12,712 nt of DNA from Desulfobacteraceae bacterium (GTDB lineage: Bacteria; Desulfobacterota; Desulfobacteria; Desulfobacterales; Desulfosarcinaceae): positions 1 through 12,712 of the forward strand of contig JALVRI010000382.1 of assembly GCA_027031325.1 (NCBI GenBank). The letters run 5' to 3'. A model generated the notes under the pieces. The model did no database searches, was not told the DNA's origin, and saw only the letters and a list, made by a program, of their open reading frames with translations. Shown piece by piece: positions 1 through 6,410 of the stretch. Numbering within the stretch: position 1 is the first letter of the stretch; every line of letters begins with the position of its first letter. Position numbers and translations under genes: made by a program.

Positions 1-296
1 TTGTCGGAAACCGCGTCCTTTGCCGTCAGGAGGATGATCGGGACCCTGGATTTGGCCCTGACCGTGCGACATACCTGGAGGCCGTCGACATCGGGCAGCA
101 TGATGTCCAGGACGATGAGATCGATTCGGTGACGATTGAACATGCGCAGCGCCTTGCTTCCGTTCTCGGCACACAAGGTGCGGTAGCCATCCAGCTTCAG
201 GTTGTCCTGGAGGATGACCAGAATATCCGGGTCGTCATCCACGAGCAGAATTGTTTTGACCGGTTTTTCCCTGGAGGTATCAGGTGTTGGCTGCAT
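1..296 (-). CDS. Response regulator, receiver domain (3' part outside window)
   Basis: This is the N-terminal 98 residues of a two-component response regulator; the rest lies beyond base 1. It would take a phosphoryl group from the adjacent kinase. The sequence shows the acidic pocket (VDDDP, D20-D22), the phospho-acceptor Asp64 in LIVLDIMLPDVDG, and the switch threonine T91 in ILLTAKD. These are standard CheY-like receiver landmarks. The output domain cannot be seen, so DNA binding (OmpR-like or otherwise) is not established. The ATG at 296 has a short G-rich ribosome site (AGGGG) about five bases upstream. It lies 17 bases inside the end of the kinase gene, so the two are probably co-transcribed and translationally coupled. 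Confidence 0.93.
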   Translation of the reverse strand, partial: MQPTPDTSREKPVKTILLVDDDPDILVILQDNLKLDGYRTLCAENGSKALRMFNRHRIDLIVLDIMLPDVDGLQVCRTVRAKSRVPIILLTAKDAVSD

Positions 297-1944
297 TTTT
301 CCCCTGCTTGCTTTTCGAATCTGTTTTGGCGATGGTGAATACGAAACAACTGCCGGAACCGGGCTGGCTTTCGACCCAGATCCTTCCCCCATGGGCCTTT
401 ACCAGCGCTTTGCAGATTGCAAGACCGATTCCCGAAGATCCCTTGAACAGCCCGTCCGGAGCCGTTCTGCCCGGTACCTGGAAGAACTTTTCGAAGACGG
501 CTCGATGATACTTTCGGTCGATTCCCGGGCCCTGGTCCATTACGTGTACATGCAAATAATTGTCTTTTTCTTCGATTACAACGGATATTTTTCCCCCGAC
601 GGGAGAAAACTTTATGGCATTTGCAAGCAGGTTGGAAAGCACCTGATAGATGCGGTGCCTGTCTATCGAGACGGTGCAGCAGCCTTTCGGCAACAGATCG
701 ATGCGCAGCTTCTTTTTCAAGGCTTCAGTCCGGCGGGCGGCAATCACTTCTGCTGCAAGCTTGGCAAGATCCGTATTTTCCCGTTCCAGTTCCAGCCGGC
801 CGGCTTCGAGACGGGAATAATCTAGAAAATCGACGATGGTTCTTATCAGATAATCGGTATTCTTCTTGATAATATCGATGTATGCAGGTTCGGGGCAGGA
901 CCCTTTGCGGGCCAATATGTCTACGGCTCCCTTGATGGAAGTCAGCGGGGTTCTGAGTTCGTGTGAAATTTCGCTGAAAAATTCGATTCTGGCCTTATTC
1001 AGTGCCCGCAGTTCACGGTTCGCCCTTGCCAATTCCCGGTTTGTCCGCGAAAGGTCCCGGGTGGCCTCGGCGATTTTCTTTTCAAGTTCCTTGTGGTAGG
1101 ATTTCATCTTCTGGTTCATGAGGTGGCATAATCCGGCAAATTCCTTCAGTTCGTCACCTTGTAGGGCCACCTGGTCGTTGAAGGCTTCGCTGCGCAACTG
1201 GGCCGTCAGGTCCTTGATGCGGTGGATGGGATTGAATATCATCCGGCGGGCGAAGAAGAACAAGACCACCACGCTCCCGAGGGCCACCGCCGCCATTGTG
1301 AAAAAGAGGATCATCCGCTCCCGGCCTATGGCCTGGTAAGCCTTCTCGAAAGGTATCAGGACACTTATGCATCCGCCTATGCCACCGACGGTGAAATTTT
1401 CTTGGTGGCAGGCAAGGCAGCTTGGGCGAACCTGCAGCGGGGCGGCATAACGAAATACATGCTGCCCGTTTTGCACTTCGATGCTCTTGAGGGGGCTGCG
1501 CCGTCCATTATGAAACAGCTCGAGGGCCCTTTTTTCGAAGGCATCAGGCGGGCTGGGGCTGTCCGGCCGGCTGTCACTAGTTAAATTGAAACTGTACATC
1601 TTGGTACCGGTTGCAAGCCGTGAGAGCTGGCGTGTCAATCCGGCCGGAGTGATCCGGGTGTATGCGTAACCGGGAACATCGGCCGCGGGGTCAGGGTGAT
1701 CCTTGCCATCTGGTGCTTGCCCGCCGGAGCCGGCCACCAGTACGAAACGGTGATCAGAGACCCACTGCCGGGTGAGAACTATCTGGCGATAGAGAATGAG
1801 GGCCTGTTTTTCCACCTGCTGGATTATCAGCTCGGTGTGCCGTCCGGAAACCCAGAAGAAAAGCATTCCGAACACGACGGCCATCACTACTATGGTAATG
1901 ATTCCGTATTTCAGGGAAATACGATAGCGAATGCGCGCAAACAC
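280..1944 (-). CDS. Membrane histidine kinase with heme-c sensor domain (Tll0287/DUF3365-like)
   Basis: A 554-residue sensor kinase. TM1 spans about residues 13-32. A periplasmic domain (about 33-208) contains the heme-c motif CLACH at 176-180 and the TRQLSRL and PPDAFE signatures typical of the Tll0287-like (DUF3365) fold. TM2 spans about 211-231, followed by HAMP (232-285), a coiled coil (285-320), and HisKA with SHELRTP (H328). The ATPase domain has an N-box (N442), DQGPGID (470-476) and GSSGIGL (502-508). Related heme-c domains sense redox state or small ligands such as NO, so a redox or nitrogen-oxide signal is a reasonable inference. The start is GTG at 1944 with GGGAGAAAG upstream. It overlaps the response regulator by 17 bases and is transcribed away from the napC/hao pair, its likely target. 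Confidence 0.94.
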   Translation of the reverse strand: MFARIRYRISLKYGIITIVVMAVVFGMLFFWVSGRHTELIIQQVEKQALILYRQIVLTRQWVSDHRFVLVAGSGGQAPDGKDHPDPAADVPGYAYTRITPAGLTRQLSRLATGTKMYSFNLTSDSRPDSPSPPDAFEKRALELFHNGRRSPLKSIEVQNGQHVFRYAAPLQVRPSCLACHQENFTVGGIGGCISVLIPFEKAYQAIGRERMILFFTMAAVALGSVVVLFFFARRMIFNPIHRIKDLTAQLRSEAFNDQVALQGDELKEFAGLCHLMNQKMKSYHKELEKKIAEATRDLSRTNRELARANRELRALNKARIEFFSEISHELRTPLTSIKGAVDILARKGSCPEPAYIDIIKKNTDYLIRTIVDFLDYSRLEAGRLELERENTDLAKLAAEVIAARRTEALKKKLRIDLLPKGCCTVSIDRHRIYQVLSNLLANAIKFSPVGGKISVVIEEKDNYLHVHVMDQGPGIDRKYHRAVFEKFFQVPGRTAPDGLFKGSSGIGLAICKALVKAHGGRIWVESQPGSGSCFVFTIAKTDSKSKQGKNAANT

Positions 1945-2154
1945 CGAGCGACTTTCTCCCGTTGCAGGTGGGGTTTGACTGGCTTGAGTGCTGTAAATTT
2001 ACTATCAAATTAAGGCCTGGCGATCAACATCATAATTTTACAATTTCTTTACATGCTTTTACCCGTTTTTTACGCGCGATTTTGATAATAAAATAAAAAA
2101 AAGATAGCTTGCCGGGTTGCAGTGGCAGGTTATTCAGGCTGAGCTGACAGGCAC

Positions 2155-2182
2155 TTGATTTCACGCCCCTAGAAACTACTAT
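2155..2182 (+). promoter_or_regulatory. Possible sigma-70 promoter of the NapC/HAO operon
   Basis: TTGATT (2155-2160) and TACTAT (2177-2182) are separated by 16 bases, each matching four of six consensus positions. Transcription would begin near 2189, just before the structured leader at 2193. The match is weak, and position relative to the leader is the main support. Confidence 0.3.
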
Positions 2183-2192
2183 TTTCAGAGCA

Positions 2193-2311
2193 GATCCATG
2201 ATCCCGGGGGCTTGGCAGAAGGTTCGGGCACCGGCGGGATGCCCCGACCGGGCCAATCCTTGAAAAGATTTTCGTACTATTGGACAAGCCGCCGGGAATG
2301 GTATCAGGAGG
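2193..2311 (+). promoter_or_regulatory. Structured 5' leader, three-way junction ending at the ribosome-binding site (riboswitch-like, class unknown)
   Basis: The sequence folds on paper into a closed three-way junction. The closing stem P1 pairs 2202-2214 with 2285-2297 (12 of 13 pairs, one G-G mismatch) and continues as 2193-2199 with 2298-2305 (seven pairs, one bulged T at 2302); 2200-2201 are bulged. P2 pairs 2221-2230 with 2240-2249 (nine of ten, one wobble, nine-base loop). P3 pairs CCAAT 2253-2257 with ATTGG 2279-2283 and holds a small GAAA/TTTC inner hairpin. P1 ends directly at AGGAGG (2306-2311). A competing pairing, TTGGC 2212-2216 with GCCAA 2252-2256, would break the inner end of P1 and P3. 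I do not recognise a known riboswitch class. Control of translation is inferred. Confidence 0.6.
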
Positions 2312-2318
2312 TATGGCA

Positions 2319-2891
2319 ATGGCGTCTGACAAGACGACCAAAGACTCTGGCAGTCGCAAGGGATGGTGGTTCGGTCTGATTATCGGAGCAGTGCTTACAA
2401 TAATGATGGTGCTGGCCTCAGGGTTTATGATCGAGACAACCAACACCGATACTTTCTGTGCCAGTTGCCATATCATGGTCCCGTTCAGGACCGCCTGGAC
2501 AAAGGCGGTGCACGGGGGGCAAAATCGCCAGGGTTTTGCCGCCCAATGTGTCGATTGCCATCTGCCCCATGGGGATTTTTTCCAGTTTTTGATCACCAAA
2601 GCCATTACCGGCACAGGGGACGTGATCCAGAATTTCTACATAGATCCCAAGAAATTCGAGTGGGCGGCAAACGCCGAGAAAAACCGTTTGAAATTCACTT
2701 TCGACAGCGCCTGCCGCAAATGTCACCATGTGCTGGTGCCGCCCGGCATGCCCAGGGGAGGTTTTCTGGCCCATCGCGCCTATCTGCGCGGGGAGGTCAA
2801 GAAGCGCTGTACAGAATGCCATCCTCACGTCGGTCACAAGGACATGATCCGGGAGGCAGACGAATTTTTTGGAAAGACAGAAAATACATAA
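2319..2891 (+). CDS. Tetraheme NapC/NrfH-family cytochrome c, quinol dehydrogenase
   Basis: A 190-residue membrane-anchored cytochrome that should oxidise menaquinol and pass electrons to the periplasmic octaheme protein encoded next. One N-terminal helix (about residues 16-37) is followed by four heme motifs: CASCH 47-51, CVDCH 77-81, CRKCH 132-136 and CTECH 164-168. The first has CxxCHxM form (M53), as in NrfH, and the second reads CVDCHLPH, a common signature of the family. The length matches NrfH-type proteins. ATG 2319 is chosen because AGGAGG at 2306-2311 lies seven bases upstream; ATG 2313 is only one base away, and the in-frame TTG at 2280 lies inside the structured leader. The gap to the HAO-like gene is 48 bases, consistent with one operon. 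Confidence 0.95.
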   Translation: MASDKTTKDSGSRKGWWFGLIIGAVLTIMMVLASGFMIETTNTDTFCASCHIMVPFRTAWTKAVHGGQNRQGFAAQCVDCHLPHGDFFQFLITKAITGTGDVIQNFYIDPKKFEWAANAEKNRLKFTFDSACRKCHHVLVPPGMPRGGFLAHRAYLRGEVKKRCTECHPHVGHKDMIREADEFFGKTENT

Positions 2892-2939
2892 TGATATCAA
2901 ATTTCAGCAATGCAGTTCTTCACAGAAAGGAGGCGTGCA

Positions 2940-4337
2940 ATGAAGTTTTCGCCAGCTAGAGCGGGTATCTTGTGCCTGGTCCTGCTCCTTACACTTGCAG
3001 TGGCCAGCGGGTGGGCACAGGAGACCCGGCCTTTGAAAGGCATGGTCAAGGAACTGGTGATCAAAAGAGGCTTTACCCCCGAAGCGCTGCAGTGCATCGA
3101 GTGTCATTCCAAAAAGTCGCCCGGCATAGTGGCCGGTTGGAAAGACGGACGCATGAGCCACGCCGGAATTTCATGTTACGATTGCCACGTCGTGGACAAG
3201 AGTTCTCCCATGGCCAGCCAGTGCGAGGGCCTCAAGGGAACCAACACCTTCATTTCTCCCATGGTATCATCCAAGACCTGCTCGCGTTGCCATCCAACCG
3301 AAGTGGACCAGTTTCTCAAAAGCGGGCATGCCAAGCTTGCTTCCAAGGCGGTCATGGATCCGTCCAAGGCCGGTGGCAAGCTGGTCAAACTCCAGTTCCA
3401 CTACGAAGGCTTTGCCAAGTGGGAAGGTCTTAACTTGACCTGGAATACCGGCACACCCAAGGGTATCAAACCTTACATGCTGGGATCCCGGGCATCCGGC
3501 TGCCAGATGTGTCACGGCACCACCGTGGAGTTGGGGCCTGACAACAAGCCCGTCAACAACACCTGGCCCGGCGGGGTGGGAACACGCTATCCCGATGGTT
3601 CTGTCGGAACCTGCACGGTCTGCCACGAGCGGCACACCTTTTCGATAGCCGACGCCCGTAAACCGGAGGCCTGTGGTGCCTGCCATCTGGGTCCGGATCA
3701 TCCCAACATCGAGATCTATCAGGAGAGCAAGCACGGGCAGCTTTACGCGGTAAAAGGTGAAGAGTGGAAATACGACAGTCCACCGGGTGCCTGGGAGCCT
3801 GGAGATTACCTGGCCCCCACCTGCGCCACTTGCCATATGAGCGGAATCGGTGACCTGCACACCACCCACAACGTCCAGGAACGCCTCAAGTGGGACCTTA
3901 TGCATAAAAAGAGCGTTGTGCGCAGCGGTGAGCGCGGAAACGGCGAAAAGGGCGGACCTATCATGCGCAAGGTCTGTGCCAATTGCCATAGCGCCACCCA
4001 TGTCAAGACCCAGGAAAAGACACTGGAATTGGCGGTTCAGCTTTACAACAAGTACTGGGAAGGTGCCACCAAGATGAAAAAGGAGCTGGCTGCCAAGGGT
4101 CTGCTGGGCAAGGATCCGTGGAATGACGGATTCCAGGAACTGGAATATTACCTCTGGCATCACACCGGGCGAAGGGCCCGTCAGGGTGCCGCCATGAATG
4201 CCCCGGACTATGCCCACTGGCACGGCTTCTTCCAGGTTTTCCAGGTTTACCAGGATATGGAGAATATCTATAAACAGCGGCTGAAGACAGGCAAGATCGA
4301 GGAAGTCAGCACAGTGGTCAGCTCGGCTCCTTACTAA
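2940..4337 (+). CDS. hao: Octaheme hydroxylamine oxidoreductase-like cytochrome c
   Basis: A 465-residue exported octaheme cytochrome. The signal peptide covers about residues 1-26. Eight CxxCH motifs start at 52, 79, 114, 189, 225, 245, 295 and 346. HAO-family features are GPDHPNIEIY (252-260), whose Asp-His pair (D253-H254) matches the active-site pair of HAO, then YLAPTCATCHMSG (290-302) and the C-terminal PDYAHWHG (422-429). Aerobic nitrifier HAO oxidises hydroxylamine using a tyrosine cross-linked to heme 4. Relatives paired with a NapC-type donor, as in epsilonproteobacteria, instead reduce nitrite or hydroxylamine. The NapC-like gene immediately upstream favours the reductive role here. 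Y424 is a candidate to compare with the cross-linking tyrosine, but I cannot settle this without an alignment. ATG 2940 has AAAGGAGG six bases upstream. Confidence 0.93.
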   Translation: MKFSPARAGILCLVLLLTLAVASGWAQETRPLKGMVKELVIKRGFTPEALQCIECHSKKSPGIVAGWKDGRMSHAGISCYDCHVVDKSSPMASQCEGLKGTNTFISPMVSSKTCSRCHPTEVDQFLKSGHAKLASKAVMDPSKAGGKLVKLQFHYEGFAKWEGLNLTWNTGTPKGIKPYMLGSRASGCQMCHGTTVELGPDNKPVNNTWPGGVGTRYPDGSVGTCTVCHERHTFSIADARKPEACGACHLGPDHPNIEIYQESKHGQLYAVKGEEWKYDSPPGAWEPGDYLAPTCATCHMSGIGDLHTTHNVQERLKWDLMHKKSVVRSGERGNGEKGGPIMRKVCANCHSATHVKTQEKTLELAVQLYNKYWEGATKMKKELAAKGLLGKDPWNDGFQELEYYLWHHTGRRARQGAAMNAPDYAHWHGFFQVFQVYQDMENIYKQRLKTGKIEEVSTVVSSAPY

Positions 4338-4391
4338 ATTGAAAGCTAGGTTGCCATTGTCCTGAAAGCTTTGTTGCGGCCTTGAAAAGAT

Positions 4392-4432
4392 ACACCCCTG
4401 CCCCCCTTGTTTCGGGGTGGCAGGGGTGTTTT
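4392..4432. terminator. Rho-independent terminator between convergent genes
   Basis: An 11-base perfect stem (ACACCCCTGCC 4392-4402 with 4419-4429) is extended by CCCC/GGGG (4403-4406 with 4414-4417, one bulged T) around a seven-base loop and ends in TTTT. It lies 54 bases after the HAO-like stop. Its 5' flank is A-rich, so it may also stop transcription of the convergent DsrE2-like gene. Confidence 0.88.
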
Positions 4433-4483
4433 GCACGCGCGCCCGCTCAAAATCCCCCGGGTTTCAACCCAAAATTTGGTGAT

Positions 4484-4927
4484 CTATGTAAAGAGACAGA
4501 TCTTGCAGTCCTTGGCATACTTGATGAATTCTTCGGCGGTCCAGACCCTGACTCCCTCGATCAGCTTTGACTCATCGATTTCCATCATGTCGACGGTCAT
4601 TTTGCAGGCGATCAGCTCGACACCCTCGATCTGGGCCATTTCCTGCAGGTCGGCCAGGGAGGGGATGTTGGCCTTGGCGATTTTTTGTTTCATCATGGTG
4701 GTGGCAATGGTTGTCATCCCGGGAATGGCTCCCATCACACCCGGTGGGAAAAATTTGGCCCGGTCTACTCCACCGTCAAGAACCAGGTTCATGCCCATGA
4801 AGGAATAGAAGATCTTGCTTTCCATTCCGATACGGGCGGCATTGATCGCCAGGACCAGGGAAGGATAGGCACCATCAAGGGTGTCCTTGACGCAAATGAA
4901 GGCGGCCTTTTCTTTTTCTTCAGCCAT
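4484..4927 (-). CDS. DsrE2-like (DsrE/DsrF/DsrH superfamily) sulfur-transfer protein
   Basis: A 147-residue cytoplasmic protein resembling the DsrE2 branch of the DsrE/F family. Family members relay persulfide sulfur on a conserved cysteine, often alongside rhodaneses, TusA or dissimilatory sulfur enzymes. Visible features are the alpha/beta start AAFICVKDTLDGAYPSL, a glycine/methionine-rich middle segment (61-80: PPGVMGAIPG, then MTT) and the likely active cysteine C108 in ACKMTVDMM. A second pair, C141 and C144 (CKIC), stands at the extreme C-terminus. No membrane helix is evident, unlike some DsrE2 homologues. The start at 4927 is supported by AGAAAGGAGAA upstream. It is divergent from the thioredoxin reductase-like gene. 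Its sulfur role is inferred from the family; the direction of transfer is unknown. Confidence 0.85.
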   Translation of the reverse strand: MAEEKEKAAFICVKDTLDGAYPSLVLAINAARIGMESKIFYSFMGMNLVLDGGVDRAKFFPPGVMGAIPGMTTIATTMMKQKIAKANIPSLADLQEMAQIEGVELIACKMTVDMMEIDESKLIEGVRVWTAEEFIKYAKDCKICLFT

Positions 4928-4997
4928 TGTCGCTTCTCCTTTCTGTTTGATTGCCGGAATCCGGATCCTTTTCCTTATTGAGCCTTCCGGGCGCGGT

Positions 4998-5010
4998 CAG
5001 TTACAAACTG
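4998..5010. repeat. Small inverted repeat, possible operator
   Basis: CAGTT-ACA-AACTG is a perfect five-base inverted repeat in the 281-base divergent region between the DsrE2-like and reductase-like genes. It could be a regulator half-site pair or chance; there is no second copy nearby. Confidence 0.25.
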
Positions 5011-5168
5011 AAAGATTTAATCCCCCGTTGGGTCAATAATCAGAAAATCCGGCCGGTATGGATTGATTTTTGGTGCTGGAATAACAATAATTGATAAAGA
5101 ATTAAAACTTTGCCCGCTTAGTTAAATGCCGCAAATGTTTGGGCAGCAACGGAACCCGGATTTGAGCC

Positions 5169-5174
5169 TATAAT
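5169..5174 (+). promoter_or_regulatory. Consensus -10 box before the reductase-like gene
   Basis: A perfect TATAAT stands 35 bases before the ATG at 5209, giving a leader of about 28 bases. There is no good -35 at 16-18 bases upstream (AGCAAC region), so activation by another factor would be expected if this promoter is used. Confidence 0.45.
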
Positions 5175-5208
5175 CGGTTCAGCGGTGTCAAAAAGGGAGA
5201 TAATAACC

Positions 5209-6126
5209 ATGGCCGAAAAACTATTCTACGATATAGTGATCCTGGGTACCGGTCCTGCCGGGCTCCAGGCTGCCATCCACGCCGCGCGCAAAAAGGTTTC
5301 TGTCCTGGTGCTCGGCAAACGGTCCAAAAGCAGCCTTTTTCATGCCCATATCGAAAACTTTTGTTGTATTTTCGATTTGTCCGGCGATCAGATCCTGGAT
5401 ACGGGTCGCAAGCAAGCCGAAAATTTTGGAGCCGTGTTCCTCGAAGACGATGTGATGCAGGTGTCCGTCGAAAAATCATTATACCGGATAACGACCGAAA
5501 GCGGCAAGTCGATAGAGACACCGGCCCTAATTATTGCCACCGGGGCCCAGCGCCGGCGCTTGGGGATAAAAGGCGAAAAAGAACTGCTTGGGAAAGGGGT
5601 AAGTTACTGCGTCGACTGTGATGGTAATTTTTACAGGGACCAGGCCGTGGCGGTCATCGGCAATGGGAGCGCGGCCGTTGACGGCGCCTTGACCATGGAA
5701 ACCATCGCTTCCAAGGTCTACTTGATCTGTGACAAGCTGGAAGTGGCCGATTACCTGGCGAACCGGCTTGAAAAGAGCGGGGTGGCTCTGCTGGAAGGCA
5801 GGAAAGCCAAGGCGATCCTGGGCAAGGAGGAGGTGAGCGGGCTGGAACTGGACGACGGAACCGAACTTGCCGTGTCGGGCGTTTTCATCGAATCGGGGGC
5901 CAAGGGACTGATGGAGATCGCCGCAGCCCTTGGTGTCGCCCTGGACGATAGCATGCAATACATAAAGACTGACAAGAAGCAGGCCACCAACCTGGAAGGT
6001 GTTTGGGCCGCAGGAGACATTTGCGGCCCCCCATGGCAGATGGCCAAGGCCGTGGGGGAAGGTTGTGTGGCCGGCATAGAGGCGGCAGGTTACGTTAAAA
6101 AGCTAAAACTCCAGGCGGAGCAGTGA
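5209..6126 (+). CDS. Thioredoxin reductase-like FAD flavoprotein with CVDC active site
   Basis: A 305-residue two-domain flavoprotein of the thioredoxin reductase fold. The FAD site is GTGPAG (13-18), the redox dithiol is CVDC (134-137, in SYCVDCDG), the second dinucleotide fold is GNGSAAVDGA (151-160), and the C-terminal FAD motif is WAAGDI (266-271). It should reduce a disulfide on a small partner protein. Two features are unusual. The HRRDxFRA-type arginine motif that binds the NADPH phosphate is absent (the equivalent stretch reads LICDKLEVADY), and a vicinal FCC (51-53) replaces the usual ENFPG sequence. The electron donor may therefore be NADH, ferredoxin or something else. ATG 5209 is supported by AGGGAGA about nine bases upstream; the GTG at 5185 lacks a site. 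It is followed immediately by the C-x4-C protein. Confidence 0.9.
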   Translation: MAEKLFYDIVILGTGPAGLQAAIHAARKKVSVLVLGKRSKSSLFHAHIENFCCIFDLSGDQILDTGRKQAENFGAVFLEDDVMQVSVEKSLYRITTESGKSIETPALIIATGAQRRRLGIKGEKELLGKGVSYCVDCDGNFYRDQAVAVIGNGSAAVDGALTMETIASKVYLICDKLEVADYLANRLEKSGVALLEGRKAKAILGKEEVSGLELDDGTELAVSGVFIESGAKGLMEIAAALGVALDDSMQYIKTDKKQATNLEGVWAAGDICGPPWQMAKAVGEGCVAGIEAAGYVKKLKLQAEQ

Positions 6127-6128
6127 TC

Positions 6129-6350
6129 ATGGTAGAAAAAAAATCGCAAAGCAGTAAAACCGATTCTTCAATGAGTGTGGCCGGGCAACAGTTGTGCAGT
6201 GATACGGAATGTATAGGTCAGGTTGCCGATAATCCTGACGAAGACTCCAGGAAAGATCAACAGCCCTCCGGCGAAAAGCAGGAAGCCAGCTCTTCCATGC
6301 GGGCCGGAAAACATAGCTGTGACGATGATCAATGCATCGGCAAGGATTGA
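6129..6350 (+). CDS. Small protein with duplicated C-x4-C (CxDxxCIG) motif, unknown function
   Basis: A 73-residue hydrophilic protein I cannot place in a family. It contains two copies of one unit: SMSVAG-x3-CSDTECIGQ (C23, C28) and SMRAG-x3-CDDDQCIGK (C64, C69), joined by an acidic, probably disordered linker (31-55). There is no signal peptide or membrane helix. The ATG at 6129 lies two bases after the reductase-like stop, with GGAG eight bases upstream; a GTG at 6123 would overlap the stop. The tight coupling suggests it is a substrate, redox carrier or metal/sulfur carrier served by that flavoprotein. That role is inference. The duplicated motif is direct evidence that the frame is real coding sequence. 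Confidence 0.75.
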   Translation: MVEKKSQSSKTDSSMSVAGQQLCSDTECIGQVADNPDEDSRKDQQPSGEKQEASSSMRAGKHSCDDDQCIGKD

Positions 6351-6410
6351 ACCCGGATTATGCGCCTCAAATGCCTACAATTGGTTTCTGCCGGGTCTTA
6401 GCTGCGGCGG

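Larger units (their letters stand above)
1945..2318. other. 374-base divergent intergenic region
   Basis: This region separates the kinase (minus) from the NapC-like gene (plus). The first part, 1990-2110, is very AT-rich with an A-tract at about 2086-2107 and probably contains the kinase promoter, although no box stands out. The second part, 2150-2311, holds a weak sigma-70-like promoter and a GC-rich structured leader (annotated separately). No open frame here has a convincing start and family resemblance. Confidence 0.7.

Noticed and set aside
2108..2155. GCCACTG on the minus strand suggesting a cobalamin riboswitch
   Set aside because: The rest of the B12 consensus and its stems are not present, and no cobalamin-related gene follows.
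2213..2228. TGGCAG-N4-TT resembling a sigma-54 promoter upstream of the NapC-like gene
   Set aside because: The essential GC of the -12 element is missing at the right spacing (TTCGG found), and the bases are used in the P1/P2 fold.
2280..2318. Upstream TTG and ATG starts for the NapC-like gene
   Set aside because: The TTG at 2280 lies within the structured leader with no ribosome site, and ATG 2313 is one base from AGGAGG; ATG 2319 has ideal spacing.
2030..2614. 194-codon minus-strand frame across the intergenic region and NapC-like gene
   Set aside because: It overlaps the coding start and leader of a clear gene and encodes no recognisable motif.
3267..4436. 389-codon open frame antisense to the HAO-like gene
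   Set aside because: The plus strand carries eight heme motifs and a signal peptide over the same bases; the antisense translation has no family features, no ribosome site, and runs through the terminator.
5090..5105. FNR-like half-site TTGATAAAGAATTA
   Set aside because: Only one half matches TTGAT-N4-ATCAA; not enough for a call.
6351..6396. ACCCGG/CCGGGT pair as a terminator between the C-x4-C gene and the convergent regulator
   Set aside because: Six-base stem with a 34-base loop and no T-tract.
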